Assembly (NCBI RefSeq): GCF_000359585.1
Contig: NZ_APMH01000009.1
Location: forward strand, 1-64,000
Reading direction: 5' to 3'
Source: Clostridium tyrobutyricum DSM 2637 = ATCC 25755 = JCM 11008
GTDB lineage: Bacteria; Bacillota; Clostridia; Clostridiales; Clostridiaceae
DNA length: 64,000 nt
Each line of letters begins with the position of its first letter. Position 1 is the stretch's first letter. Below are positions 43,674 through 53,465 of this stretch, piece after piece. Made by a program: the position numbers and the translations under genes. A model generated the notes under the pieces. The model had not been told where the DNA came from. It made no database searches and worked only from the letters and a program-made list of their open reading frames with translations.

Positions 43674-45374
43674 ATGAAAAATAGAACGAGAAAACAAATG
43701 GCTGCGATTGGAAAGGAAAAAGCAGATATAGTATTAAAGGGAGGAAATGTAGTCAATGTATTTACGGAGGAGATCATTAAAGAGGATGTGGCAATTGTAG
43801 AAGATACTATTGTAGGTGTGGGCGATTATGAAGGAAAAAGGGAGATTGACTGCACTGGAAAATATATTGTACCTGGATTTATTGATGCACACATGCATAT
43901 TGAATCAACCATGGTAATGCCAAATGAACTGGCGAAATCAATTCTCAAATGGGGTACAACTACCCTGATTGCAGATCCTCATGAAATAGTCAATGTAAAA
44001 GGTGAAAAAGCACTGGATTTTTTACTGGATGCAGCGGAGAATGTGCCACTTAACATATATATAATGATACCTTCATCTGTACCGGCTACAAAATTTGATA
44101 CAAATGGAGCAGGAAAATTCCTTGCAAAGGATATGAGAAAATATAGAGAACATCCAGGAGTTCTAGGTCTTGGGGAAGTCATGTGTTTTCGTGATGTAAT
44201 AGAGAACAAAGTGGAGATAATGGACAAAATTGATCTGTTTGAAGACAAAATTATAGATGGACATGCACCTGGAATACTGGGAAAAGAAATACAGGCGTAT
44301 CGTATGGCAGGAGTTGATAATGATCATGAATGTACCAACTTCAGTGAAGTAGTGGAGAAAATGAGAGCGGGATTTCATATCTTGATTAGAGAGGGCAGTG
44401 GAGCTAAAAATTTAGGGACCATTGTACAGGGGCTTATCCGTAATAATCTCCCTCTTGAACAATGCATGTTTTGTACCGATGACAAGCATCTGGATGATAT
44501 TGCAAGAGAAGGGCATATCAGTTTTAATGTGAAAAAGGCCATAAGCCTTGGAGTTCCACCTGTTAAAGCAGTTAAAATGGCAACTTATTATCCAGCAGGA
44601 TTTTATGGGCTCAAAAATCATGGAGCTATTGCCGCAGGATATATGGCGGACATAGCAGTTTTAAAAGATCTGAATCAGGTAAACATTGATTTTGTTCTAA
44701 AATCCGGCAATATTGTAGATAATGATTATCTGTCTCTTTTCAAGTATAAAATAAAGGACAGGGAAATGCTGAACACTGTTGTTTTCAACCCTTTAAATGA
44801 AGACAGACTGATATTGAAGAGGAAAGAGAAAAATCACGTAATGGAAATTGTAAAAGAACAATTGACAACGGAGCATCTTTTTGAAGAAATTCCAGGCAGT
44901 GGAGATGTTTTCGTACCCAATAGGGAATACAATAAACTCTGTGTGATAGAGAGATATGGAAAAACCGGCAATATTGGAGTAGCTCCATTAAAAGGATTTG
45001 GAATGGAAAATGGTGCACTTGCAACTACGGTATCCCATGATTCACACAACATAATAGCTGCCGGTGACAATGACAGGGATATTATAACTGCTGTGAATTA
45101 TTTGAAAGAACTGCAGGGAGGATATGTAATTGCATCAGAAGGAAAAGTAATTGCAAGCCTTCCTCTTCCAATTGGGGGCCTTATCAGCAATTTATCAGCA
45201 GGTGAGGTACAGAAAAAAACTAAAATAATGATTGATATTGCCAAAAATATGGGGGTAGATGAAGGGATTGATCCATTTATAACACTTTCTTTTATGGCAC
45301 TTCCCGTTATTCCAGAGATTCGTCTTACGGATAAGGGACTAGTTGATGTGAAAAAATTCAAGTTTATAGATTAA
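43674..45374 (+). CDS. ade: Adenine deaminase
   Basis: 566 residues from ATG 43674 behind GGAGAGGAG; longer frames run back through the riboswitch. Amidohydrolase fold with metal motif GFIDAHMHIESTM, ADPHEIVNV, LGLGEVMCF, DDKHLDDI. Converts adenine to hypoxanthine and ammonia for purine salvage. The adenine riboswitch means it is induced when adenine is abundant. Confidence 0.95.
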   Translation: MKNRTRKQMAAIGKEKADIVLKGGNVVNVFTEEIIKEDVAIVEDTIVGVGDYEGKREIDCTGKYIVPGFIDAHMHIESTMVMPNELAKSILKWGTTTLIADPHEIVNVKGEKALDFLLDAAENVPLNIYIMIPSSVPATKFDTNGAGKFLAKDMRKYREHPGVLGLGEVMCFRDVIENKVEIMDKIDLFEDKIIDGHAPGILGKEIQAYRMAGVDNDHECTNFSEVVEKMRAGFHILIREGSGAKNLGTIVQGLIRNNLPLEQCMFCTDDKHLDDIAREGHISFNVKKAISLGVPPVKAVKMATYYPAGFYGLKNHGAIAAGYMADIAVLKDLNQVNIDFVLKSGNIVDNDYLSLFKYKIKDREMLNTVVFNPLNEDRLILKRKEKNHVMEIVKEQLTTEHLFEEIPGSGDVFVPNREYNKLCVIERYGKTGNIGVAPLKGFGMENGALATTVSHDSHNIIAAGDNDRDIITAVNYLKELQGGYVIASEGKVIASLPLPIGGLISNLSAGEVQKKTKIMIDIAKNMGVDEGIDPFITLSFMALPVIPEIRLTDKGLVDVKKFKFID

Positions 45375-45461
45375 GGTAAATTTATTTATTTTTTGCCCAT
45401 TGATGGCAGAACAATCAATAATACACCCCTTGTATAGTATATAAAAATGAGTCAAGCTATA

Positions 45462-45525
45462 GGCAATCTCCCGCAAGAACCTTACCAGTCTTGTTCATGT
45501 TTTGTTCTTACGGATCTGCCTTTTA
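45462..45525. terminator. Long hairpin between ade and the HAD gene
   Basis: GGCAATCTCCCGCAAGAAC (45462-45480) pairs with GTTCTTACGGATCTGCC (45504-45520) with a few bulges, followed by TTTTAT. Probably a terminator for ade; its size also allows a small RNA. Confidence 0.55.
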
Positions 45526-45561
45526 TCAGTTTTATAGATGCTTTCGGCTTGCAGAGCATTC

Positions 45562-46383
45562 CTATTTTAATATGTATTTTTCAATTCCTTTTGCAACACC
45601 GTCTTTGGTATTTGAGTCTGTAATAAAGTGAGCTGTTTTTCTGATCTTTTTATCGGCATTTTCCATGGCAAAAGACCATTTTGCCCATTTGAGCATCTCT
45701 ATATCATTATCCGCATCCCCAAAAACCATTACTTCCTCATTGGAAATATCAAGATCAAGGCAGAGTCTTTTAAGAGCATATGCCTTGTTTACACCTTTTA
45801 AAGTGATTTCTATATTCCCAGGAAGAGAAGAAGTAATGTGTATATCCTCACTGATTTTTAAAGTATCATAAACTTGTCCACAATTCTCCTCTGGAGTAAA
45901 CAATACATTGATTTTCTCAATGGGCTTATTTACAAGATAATTTTCCAAATTATCCACTGCTGTTAAATGGCTTTTTAATTCATTGGTAAAGTCTTCTTTT
46001 ATATATGGACTTTTATAGCTGGATAATAAGTTCTGTTCCAGATAGCTTTTTCCGTTGTAGTATATTTCAGGAATACAGTTGTTTTGTTTTAAATAGATGT
46101 AAATGGGATGCCAAAGTTTAAAAGGCATTTCTCTCAACGGAATCAGTTTCCTGGAATTTATGTCATATGCTGATGCACCATTGGACAGAACAGCATAATT
46201 GGTTACAGGTACTTGCCCTGCTATGTTTGACATAACCCCCCAGGTTCTCCCGGTAGCTATTGCAAATAGCACTCCTTTTTCAGATGCATGGGTTATGGCA
46301 TCAATATTTTGTTTGGATACGGTTAAGTGATCACCTTGCAGTAAGGTTCCATCCAGATCTGTTGCTATTAATTTTATGGACAT
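45562..46383 (-). CDS. Cof-type HAD hydrolase
   Basis: 273 residues; HAD motif I DLDGTLL (D9, D11), motif II LSNGAS region, motif IV GDADNDIEML. C2B-cap Cof/YkrA-like phosphatases dephosphorylate sugar phosphates or flavin precursors. Convergent with ade. Confidence 0.9.
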   Translation of the reverse strand: MSIKLIATDLDGTLLQGDHLTVSKQNIDAITHASEKGVLFAIATGRTWGVMSNIAGQVPVTNYAVLSNGASAYDINSRKLIPLREMPFKLWHPIYIYLKQNNCIPEIYYNGKSYLEQNLLSSYKSPYIKEDFTNELKSHLTAVDNLENYLVNKPIEKINVLFTPEENCGQVYDTLKISEDIHITSSLPGNIEITLKGVNKAYALKRLCLDLDISNEEVMVFGDADNDIEMLKWAKWSFAMENADKKIRKTAHFITDSNTKDGVAKGIEKYILK

Positions 46384-46652
46384 AAAAATTTCCTCCTTAA
46401 AATACCGGAATTTATTGCTAGTGGGCTGTTGTTTAAATATTTGGCGTTGTCTATATATAATATACTATTCTCAAAGGGAATTGCCAAATATGGTATTTCC
46501 TAAATTTTTGAAAAACATTTTCATACAGGATAGTTTGTTTTTTTGAATCTTCATATAATATTGACTTGATTAGCCATTTACTTTACGATATTTAATATAA
46601 ATTACTTGAAAAGATATAGTTTGCAATTATTAGGTATACGGGAGGATAGATT

Positions 46653-47108
46653 ATGCCAAGGCCAGTTAAATATAGGAAAATAGAAAGACTACCCCGATAT
46701 ACATATTTTGTACCAGTGGGTAGAAGAAAATGTGAAATTGAGGATATAATAATAAAAGTCGAGGAGCTTGAGGCAGTAAGACTCAAGGACATTGAAAAAT
46801 TGAATCAAGAAGAATGTGCTAAAAAGATGCAAGTATCAAGGCAAACCTTTCAAAATATAATTGATAGTGCAAGGAAAAAGATTGCAACTGCTATTGTAGA
46901 AGGAAAAGCAATAAATATAAATGGTGGAAATTATACTAGAAATGTTTGTAATTTTAAGTGTATGGACTGTGGGAATGTATATGAAATAAAATATGAAGAA
47001 GATAGAAATATTTGTCCAGTATGCGGTTCCAGGCAAGTTTTATGCAATAAGAAAAGTGTTTTTTGTAATAAGATGTGTAATAAATCATTTAAAAATGGAC
47101 ATAAATAA
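46653..47108 (+). CDS. DUF134 (UPF0251) HTH and zinc-ribbon protein
   Basis: 151 residues. A sigma-70 region-4-like HTH (KLNQEECAKKMQVSRQTFQNIIDSARKKIA) after the family start MPRPVKYRKIERLP, and a C-terminal zinc ribbon (CKMDC-like CMDCGNVYE...CPVCGSRQ) followed by a cysteine-rich tail. Probably a DNA-binding, metal-responsive regulator of the NifX-like gene next to it. Confidence 0.85.
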   Translation: MPRPVKYRKIERLPRYTYFVPVGRRKCEIEDIIIKVEELEAVRLKDIEKLNQEECAKKMQVSRQTFQNIIDSARKKIATAIVEGKAININGGNYTRNVCNFKCMDCGNVYEIKYEEDRNICPVCGSRQVLCNKKSVFCNKMCNKSFKNGHK

Positions 47109-47225
47109 GGTTTTATTATTGGCATTTGACAATAATAGAATATCCATTATATAATGTAATTGGCATATGCTAATAAAAACTTAATAAGTATTACTTATTA
47201 AGTGAAATCAAGGAGAATGAATAAT

Positions 47226-47570
47226 ATGAAAATAGCAATACCTAATAATGAAGATATGGTGAATCAACATTTTGGAAAAAGTAAGAGCTTTATTATTGCC
47301 ACAATAGAAGATAAAAAAATTACACAAATTGAAAAAATATCTTCCGAAGATCTTGCACATCAGCATCAGGGGCTGGCAGATTTACTTGTAAAGCATGGAA
47401 CTGATGTAGTTATAACTGGAGGTATAGGAGGAGGGGCCCTTTTAGGTTTACAGAATAATGGGCTTAAGGTAATAAAAGGAGCATCAGGGGAATATATAAA
47501 GGTTATTGAAGAATACATCAATGGAAATTTAAAAGATAAAAATGTAGTTTGCAATCATCATCAAGAATAA
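47226..47570 (+). CDS. NifX/NifB-C-like (dinitrogenase Fe-Mo cofactor) domain protein
   Basis: 114 residues from ATG 47226 (site AAGGAG). MKIAIPNNEDMVNQHFGKSKSF and the GGIGGGALLGLQ loop are typical of the small metal-cluster-carrier family. Usually found with DUF134 and Mrp-like genes; no nif genes are here. Role likely in iron-sulfur or metal cofactor handling. Confidence 0.85.
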   Translation: MKIAIPNNEDMVNQHFGKSKSFIIATIEDKKITQIEKISSEDLAHQHQGLADLLVKHGTDVVITGGIGGGALLGLQNNGLKVIKGASGEYIKVIEEYINGNLKDKNVVCNHHQE

Positions 47571-47597
47571 GGCAAATAGTTATACTCAAATACTTTC

Positions 47598-47640
47598 AGG
47601 CTGTTGACAAAATATGTTTATCAACAGCCTTGTAATTTTC
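47598..47640. terminator. Hairpin between convergent genes
   Basis: AGGCTGTTGA (47598-47607) and TCAACAGCCT (47621-47630), perfect 10-bp stem; moderate T-rich tail. Confidence 0.65.
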
Positions 47641-47661
47641 TATTGGCTTTTTACGGCTGAT

Positions 47662-50103
47662 TTATATAAATAGATTTACATTGGAATCTTCAGCTTCACC
47701 TAAATAGTAGCCAACCCCCCCTATTTTGATGCCGTCCATGAGTTCTTCTTTTTTAAGGCCCATAACGTCCATTGACATTTGACAAGCTACTATCTGTATA
47801 CCGTTGTCCAAAGCTGATTTGATCAGTTCCTCAAGAGATGTTATGTTTTTATCTTTCATAACCCTTCTTATCATTTTAGTACCAATACCCATCATGTTCA
47901 TTTTGGACAGCTTTAATTTTTTACTTCCCCTTGGCATAATAAATCCGAACAGGGAATCCATAAAGCTCTTTTTTACAGGCACTTTTTCATTTTTCCTTAA
48001 AATATTCAATCCCCAGAATGTAAAGAACATAGTGACTTTTTTACCCATTGATACAGCTCCGTTTGCTATGATGAAGGAAGCTATAGCCTTGTCTAAATCT
48101 CCGCTGAATACTACCAGGGTTTTATTGTCCCCCATAGATGAAATGTTTTTTACAGGATTTTTTATTCCATCTTTATTATTTTGTTTTTTTTTAATAAGAG
48201 CAGTGATATTGCTTTTATCTTTGTTTAAATCAATGAGTTCATTGCATGTTCTTCTGCACCATGCATTTATATCTTCGTAGAAACCTGGGTCGGAGGCAGT
48301 CACTTTTAGGATCTGTCCCTCTGCCAAATCATCCATACTTGCTTTAACCTGCATAAGCGGCCCGGGACAGCAAAGCCCGCAGGCATCAAGAGTTTTGTCG
48401 TAATTTAATTTATCTAAAGCTATTTCGGATTTTAAGGTTTGTGTATCATGAATTTCAGGGGTAAAGTTTAAAAGGGATAAACTTTTGTATCCACCGGTTA
48501 TGTTTTTGACTCTATATCCGTGCTGGGAAAGTATTCTTGCTGCAATATATCCTCTTAGCCCAACTTGACAGTATGCAATGATCTCCTTGTTTTTATCCAA
48601 TTCTTCAAGTCTTTCTCTTAAATTGTCTACAGGTATATTTACAGCTCCTTCAAGATGACCATTGTTAAATTCTATCTCTGAACGTACATCCAGTAGAGTA
48701 GTATTTTCTCTATTATAATCCAAAAATTCCATTGGAGTGATAACATCCACTTTACCTGAAAGAACATTTTCAGCTGCAAAACCCGCCATGTTCACAGGAT
48801 CTTTTGCTGAGGAAAATGGGGGTGCGTAGCATAATTCCAGTTCCGTCAAATCTGATACCGAGCCACCAAGCCTCATTGTTGCAGCGATAACGTCAATCCT
48901 TTTATCAACACCGTCATATCCTATAGCCTGAGCACCCAGGATTTTACCGGATTCATTGAATATAAGCTTTATGGACAGGGGAAGGGCAGCTGGATAATAT
49001 GATGCATGGGAAGCCGGATGAATGTATATAACTTTGTACGGTATATTAAGTCCCTTTAAAGTTCGTTCATTATTTCCCGTGCTTGCGGCAGTTAGACCGA
49101 AAACTTTGATTATTGCAGTGCCCTGGGTACCCTTATATGTTGAATTTAACTCTGCTATGTTGTCTGCAGCTATCCTTCCCTGTTTATTTGCCGGTCCAGC
49201 CAGTGGTACTGCAGTATTTTGCCCGTTGACCAGATCAACTACCTCAACAGCATCTCCAACGGCATAGATATTTTCAACATTTGTTTTCATTTTACCGTCA
49301 ACTAATATATGACCTTTTGTTCCAAGTTTTATTCCACTGTTTTTTATGAAACCAGTATTTGGGGTTACCCCAATGGATAGTATAGCTAGGTCGGCGGTGA
49401 TTTTTGCATTGCTGTTTAAGGTGATTTCGATACTATCATCACTATCTTTAAAGGATTTTACTCCGTCATTTAATATTAAATTTATGCCATTTTCTACAAG
49501 TTCTTTTTCAGCCATAACTGCCATGTCTGAATCAAAAGGTGCCAAAATGTGTGGTGCGGCATCGACTAAAGTAACCTGCAATCCTCTTTCTTTCAGATTT
49601 TCAGCCATTTCAACGCCTACGTATCCTGCGCCAATTACCACGGCACTGCTTACTCCTTTTTTATCAATGGATGATTTTATATTATCCGTGTCTGGTATAT
49701 TTCTTAAAGTAAAAATTTTATTGCTGTTTATACCCTTAATTTTTGGCCTGATGGCTTTTGCACCAGGGGACAATAATAGATAATCATAATTTTCTTCATA
49801 TGCCTTTCCAGTTTTGTTTTTTACTTTTACTATTTTTTTGTTTACATCAACATCCGTAATTTCACTGTTTACCCTTACATCTATATTGAACCTGTCGTGC
49901 ATGCTTTCAGGTGTCTGAACCAGGAGCCTTTGCCTTTCTTTGATTGTTTCGCCTATATAATAGGGCAGGCCGCAGTTTGCGAAAGATATATACTCATCTT
50001 TTTCAAATATTATTATTTGGGCATTTTCATCCAGCCTTCTCAGCCTTGCAGCTGCAGATGCTCCTCCTGCAACTCCGCCTACCACCAATATTTTTTTACT
50101 CAT
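47662..50103 (-). CDS. CoA-disulfide-reductase-like flavoprotein fused to rhodanese, TusA and DsrE domains
   Basis: 813 residues in four parts: an FAD/NAD(P)H disulfide reductase (about 1-445; GGVAGGASAAAR, active-site C44 in FANCGLPYY); rhodanese (about 455-545; C512 in YCQVGLRG); TusA-like (about 565-640; CCPGP, C578/C579); and a DsrE-like domain (about 660-813). All four are sulfane-sulfur or persulfide handling modules, so the protein may reduce CoA or protein persulfides and pass sulfur internally. ATG behind AGGAGGAG. An ArsR regulator precedes it by 47 bases. Confidence 0.88.
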   Translation of the reverse strand: MSKKILVVGGVAGGASAAARLRRLDENAQIIIFEKDEYISFANCGLPYYIGETIKERQRLLVQTPESMHDRFNIDVRVNSEITDVDVNKKIVKVKNKTGKAYEENYDYLLLSPGAKAIRPKIKGINSNKIFTLRNIPDTDNIKSSIDKKGVSSAVVIGAGYVGVEMAENLKERGLQVTLVDAAPHILAPFDSDMAVMAEKELVENGINLILNDGVKSFKDSDDSIEITLNSNAKITADLAILSIGVTPNTGFIKNSGIKLGTKGHILVDGKMKTNVENIYAVGDAVEVVDLVNGQNTAVPLAGPANKQGRIAADNIAELNSTYKGTQGTAIIKVFGLTAASTGNNERTLKGLNIPYKVIYIHPASHASYYPAALPLSIKLIFNESGKILGAQAIGYDGVDKRIDVIAATMRLGGSVSDLTELELCYAPPFSSAKDPVNMAGFAAENVLSGKVDVITPMEFLDYNRENTTLLDVRSEIEFNNGHLEGAVNIPVDNLRERLEELDKNKEIIAYCQVGLRGYIAARILSQHGYRVKNITGGYKSLSLLNFTPEIHDTQTLKSEIALDKLNYDKTLDACGLCCPGPLMQVKASMDDLAEGQILKVTASDPGFYEDINAWCRRTCNELIDLNKDKSNITALIKKKQNNKDGIKNPVKNISSMGDNKTLVVFSGDLDKAIASFIIANGAVSMGKKVTMFFTFWGLNILRKNEKVPVKKSFMDSLFGFIMPRGSKKLKLSKMNMMGIGTKMIRRVMKDKNITSLEELIKSALDNGIQIVACQMSMDVMGLKKEELMDGIKIGGVGYYLGEAEDSNVNLFI

Positions 50104-50150
50104 AAGAACTCCTCCTATTTAAATAATTTTAAATTGAATTTCACAAAAGA

Positions 50151-50426
50151 TTAAAATAAAACTTGAATCAGTCTGACTACCATGGGGTTGCAAACTTTAT
50201 AATTGATTTCAAGCCCATTTCGGGTGCCTTTTATGATTCCAGCTGTCCTCAATTTCTGAATATGCTGTGACAGGGTGGATTGTGGTATCTCAAGACAATC
50301 CTGCATATAGCTTACATTACATTGCCCCTTTTCCAGCAGCCCCCTGACTATGCAGAGCCTGACAGGATGTGCCAGTACTTTTAGGATTTCAGCTTTTTCA
50401 GTATAGTCTTTAAAATTTTTATTCAT
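50151..50426 (-). CDS. ArsR-family regulator of the persulfide gene
   Basis: 91 residues; winged helix (LAHPVRLCIVRGLLEKGQCNVSYMQDCLEIPQSTLSQHIQKLRTAGII). It has cysteines at 25, 36, 44 and 79 but lacks the classic metal-binding CVC box. By analogy with BigR/SqrR it may sense persulfides through two cysteines; this is inference from gene order and cysteine content. Confidence 0.85.
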   Translation of the reverse strand: MNKNFKDYTEKAEILKVLAHPVRLCIVRGLLEKGQCNVSYMQDCLEIPQSTLSQHIQKLRTAGIIKGTRNGLEINYKVCNPMVVRLIQVLF

Positions 50427-50452
50427 AATTGTACCTCTTTCGAAAGATATTT

Positions 50453-50490
50453 ATATATCGATATATTTATATATTACGATATAAGGATAT
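50453..50490 (-). promoter_or_regulatory. Palindromic operator region upstream of arsR
   Basis: ATATATCGATATAT (50453-50466) is a perfect 14-bp palindrome; ATATTACGATAT follows at 50470-50481, a partial repeat of it. Candidate ArsR binding sites. Confidence 0.5.
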
Positions 50491-50588
50491 ATTAGTCAAT
50501 AATTTATTAAAAACTCTCCAAGTCAATATGTTATAATTAGTGAAACTGGTTGGAAAAATAATCATGTTGAAATTAGGAGGACATCATT

Positions 50589-51845
50589 ATGGAAGAAAGA
50601 GCTATAATCAAAAAAGCACTGAAAAAAGGAATTCTTCAAATATTCAGTGCCACTTTTTTTAATAAAATAATACAATTCGGCATAATGATGTTTTTAACGA
50701 GAGTACTGGAAAAAAGCCTGTATGGAAAACTTTCATATGCACAGACTATATTAAACATATTTTTGGTCTTGGATGGACTTGGAATGGCATCAAGTTCCCT
50801 GCAATACGGCAGTATGCAAAAAATGGAGGACAAAAAACTTTCCTATTTCAAATATTCAGTTAAAATAGGAAGTATATTTAATGCCTTAATTGCCCTGGCT
50901 ATAATAATATACACTAGATTTTTCGTGCTTCCAGTTAAAGGCAGTACGGAAATACTCTTTTATTTCGCCCTCATACCAATTATGACAATATTCTTCAATG
51001 AAATTCAAATGCTTTTAAGAGCCGAATTCAAGAATACGCAGTATTCAATTCTAACAGTTGTAAATACAGCCCTGTACTTTATAGGAAATGTGACACTGGG
51101 GAAATATTTCAGTATAAAGGGGATAGTTGCAGGGAGGTACATAGCCTACATTGTATCCATTGTCGTTGGTATATATATGATAAGAAACCAATTGAAGAAG
51201 TTTAGAATAATAAAATATCCTGAAACTGGTGAAAAAAAGGATTTTCTCAAGTATTCAATAGTAACCTGTTTTACAAATGCAACTTCCCAGCTGTTGATTA
51301 TGCTGGACAGCTTTTTTGTAGGCTTGCTTATTCCAAACAGTTCCGTGGTAGCTTCTTACACTGTTTCAGCTGTGATCCCAACTAATTTGACATTTATTCC
51401 TATAGCCATAATGACTTTTGTGTACCCTTATTTCGCCAGGCATTGGAATGATAAAAAGTGGATTAAGGACCAATATAGTATTTTTATAAAATATTTATTT
51501 ATCTTGAATATGGCAATAACACTTGTCCTTGTAATATTTGCTCCCTATATTGTAGAGATAGTATTCACTAAACAGTATTCAGATGCAGTTACAAATTTTA
51601 GAATACTTTCAATAGGTTATTTTATAGCAGGTACATTCAAAATACCTGCAGGCAATACACTGGCAAGCATGAAATTTGTAAAAGCTAATTTTTACAATTC
51701 GGCAATAACGGGAGTAATTTATATAATACTCAATGTTGTTTTGATAAGTAAATTCGGTTCCATAGGAGCCTCAATTTCTACAGTGTTGATTTATGGGTTG
51801 TCTTCTATAATGTTCAGTGTATATATTAGGAAGGTTTTAAAATAG
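50589..51845 (+). CDS. Polysaccharide flippase (Wzx/MurJ-like MOP superfamily)
   Basis: 418 residues, about 12 membrane segments, family start KGILQIFSATFFNKIIQFGIMMFLTRVL. Members flip lipid-linked oligosaccharide units or teichoic acid precursors. No glycan biosynthesis genes adjoin, so the substrate is open. ATG behind AGGAGG. Confidence 0.82.
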   Translation: MEERAIIKKALKKGILQIFSATFFNKIIQFGIMMFLTRVLEKSLYGKLSYAQTILNIFLVLDGLGMASSSLQYGSMQKMEDKKLSYFKYSVKIGSIFNALIALAIIIYTRFFVLPVKGSTEILFYFALIPIMTIFFNEIQMLLRAEFKNTQYSILTVVNTALYFIGNVTLGKYFSIKGIVAGRYIAYIVSIVVGIYMIRNQLKKFRIIKYPETGEKKDFLKYSIVTCFTNATSQLLIMLDSFFVGLLIPNSSVVASYTVSAVIPTNLTFIPIAIMTFVYPYFARHWNDKKWIKDQYSIFIKYLFILNMAITLVLVIFAPYIVEIVFTKQYSDAVTNFRILSIGYFIAGTFKIPAGNTLASMKFVKANFYNSAITGVIYIILNVVLISKFGSIGASISTVLIYGLSSIMFSVYIRKVLK

Positions 51846-51946
51846 TTTTTCAATTAAAACATGACATACAGTTGTTATGCTGTATAAAGTATAATAGAAA
51901 CTGTAGATGAATAATTATTTATTAAAAATTATAAGGGGGATTTTTC

Positions 51947-52516
51947 ATGGATGCCTGTTTATGGCCTGGAAAAAGTTTAATCATGCAGCAGTATCATGAC
52001 AATGAGTGGTGCGTGCCAAGTCATGATGATTCATACATATTTGAAATGCTTACACTTGAGGGTGCTCAAGCTGGATTGTCCTGGAATATCGTACTTTCCA
52101 AAAGAGAAGAATACAAAAAAGCTTTCCATAATTTTGATATAACCTATTGTTCAAAGTTAAGCGATGGTGAAATAGAAAATATCAGAGAAGAGTTCAATGT
52201 TATTAAAAATTTGTTGAAACTTAAATCTGTAAGAAACAATGCCATGGAGATTATTAAAATACGATTGGAATTTGGCAGCTTTTCCAATTTCTTATGGAAT
52301 TACGTTGACTTCAAACCTGTGATAAACAACTGGAAATTGGATAGCGAAGCACCTGCAAAGAATGATTTGTCTGAAAAAATCAGCAGGGACTTGAAAAAAC
52401 GAAATTTTAAATTTGTGGGACCGGTTATTATCTATTCATTTATGCAGGCAATCGGAATGGTAGACGACCACATAATTACATGCCCTTGCCATTCAAAAAA
52501 TATAAATGTGAGGTAG
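51947..52516 (+). CDS. tag: DNA-3-methyladenine glycosylase I
   Basis: 189 residues: YHDNEWCVPSHDD start region with the substrate-pocket residues, EMLTLEGAQAGLSWNIVLSKRE, and KFVGPVIIYSFMQAIGMVDDH with the C-terminal zinc ligands (H near 176, C near 180, C182, H183). Excises 3-methyladenine from alkylated DNA. Confidence 0.93.
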   Translation: MDACLWPGKSLIMQQYHDNEWCVPSHDDSYIFEMLTLEGAQAGLSWNIVLSKREEYKKAFHNFDITYCSKLSDGEIENIREEFNVIKNLLKLKSVRNNAMEIIKIRLEFGSFSNFLWNYVDFKPVINNWKLDSEAPAKNDLSEKISRDLKKRNFKFVGPVIIYSFMQAIGMVDDHIITCPCHSKNINVR

Positions 52517-52683
52517 TTTATGAAAATCCATATGTTGAATTCCATCCTTCATTAAGAATAAAGAGAATACAAGGAACTAATAATATTTTTGAGATGACAA
52601 TTACAATGAGTATTAGAGTAACATGGCAGTATATAGATGACGGAATATTACTCAGAAATATAGGTAAACATGATAAAACATAA
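52507..52683 (+). pseudogene. RelE-like toxin fragment
   Basis: A frame overlapping the end of tag reads KRIQGTNNIFEMTITMSIRVTWQYIDDGILLRNIGKHDKT, resembling the C-terminal half of RelE/ParE-superfamily toxins (IFEM...R-IT-...ILLRNIGKHD). No start or N-terminal half and no antitoxin gene. Confidence 0.45.
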
Positions 52684-52704
52684 TTAATTATCTAAGGTTT
52701 TGTT

Positions 52705-52908
52705 TCATTCTTTGTATTCTAATATATCACCAGGTTGACATTCCAATTCACGACAAATTGCTTCAAGCGTAGAAAATCGTATAGCCTTTGCCTTGTTATT
52801 TTTTAGTATAGATAAGTTTGCATTGGTAATTCCAACCCTTCTGGCCAATTCTGAAAGGGACATTTTCCTTTTCGCCATCATCACATCTAAATTTACTATA
52901 ATTGCCAT
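52705..52908 (-). CDS. Small XRE/YozG-type HTH regulator, second copy
   Basis: 67 residues from ATG 52908 behind CGGAGG. Closely related to the regulator at 10348 (same SLSELARRVGIT/VTELTKKVGIT frame and CQPGDILEYK end). Downstream partner of the truncated DUF2975 gene. Confidence 0.85.
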   Translation of the reverse strand: MAIIVNLDVMMAKRKMSLSELARRVGITNANLSILKNNKAKAIRFSTLEAICRELECQPGDILEYKE

Positions 52909-52919
52909 AGTATCCTCCG

Positions 52920-53270
52920 TCATATAGTTAAGTCATTCTCATTTTTAATTTTAACTGCTGTTTTAAATATGTTTGCAAGAATTAAAACAAATAATCCCAG
53001 TAAAATAAAGATCAAACATTCTGAATCTGTGATTAAGCCATCTTTATTAAAATTATAAGTAAAAATATGTGACTTGAACTTCAACCAATCTTTAGTAAAA
53101 ACGTAAGCTGAAATTATAAACAGATATGCAGATATTTTCTGCATTCTTTTTATATTTTCTGTTGTAAAGGGGGTTTTGCAAATTAAAGTACTATTAATCT
53201 TAATTAGTTCATGGCATATTGCAAGGGCGCAGCAATAGGCAACAATAGAGAAGATTAACATTGGTATCAA
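52920..53270 (-). CDS. DUF2975-type protein, N-terminally truncated
   Basis: 116 residues against 159 for the intact paralogue at 9859. Missing is the first membrane helix and loop; the conserved end ...KIKNENDLTI is present. Upstream, the sequence changes to a fragment of another gene on the plus strand, so a deletion junction near 53270 removed the promoter and 5' end. Expression is doubtful. Confidence 0.65.
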   Translation of the reverse strand: MIPMLIFSIVAYCCALAICHELIKINSTLICKTPFTTENIKRMQKISAYLFIISAYVFTKDWLKFKSHIFTYNFNKDGLITDSECLIFILLGLFVLILANIFKTAVKIKNENDLTI

Positions 53271-53276
53271 TGGTTT

Positions 53277-53465
53277 ATCGGAGAAAATATTAGGAAATGT
53301 AAAATAGGAGCTGGTATAAAAGTTGTAGAATTTATTCTTTTAAGAAATGTGAATGAACTAAATTTTATTGAAGCAAAATCAAGCTCACCAAGACCTACAA
53401 AACAGAATGTCATAGATACACCTCTTCAGTATGCAATGGTAAGCCAAAATAATGTTGAAATTTAA
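53277..53465 (+). pseudogene. C-terminal remnant of an unknown protein
   Basis: A frame without a start reads IGENIRKCKIGAGIKVVEFI then LLRNVNELNFIEAKSSSPRP and ends at 53465. The FIEAKSSSPRP motif is seen in uncharacterised, nuclease-like accessory proteins. It abuts the truncated DUF2975 gene. Confidence 0.45.

Noticed and set aside
47226-47570. Nitrogen-fixation gene cluster
   Set aside because: The NifX-like domain is a general small carrier family and no nifHDK genes are present.
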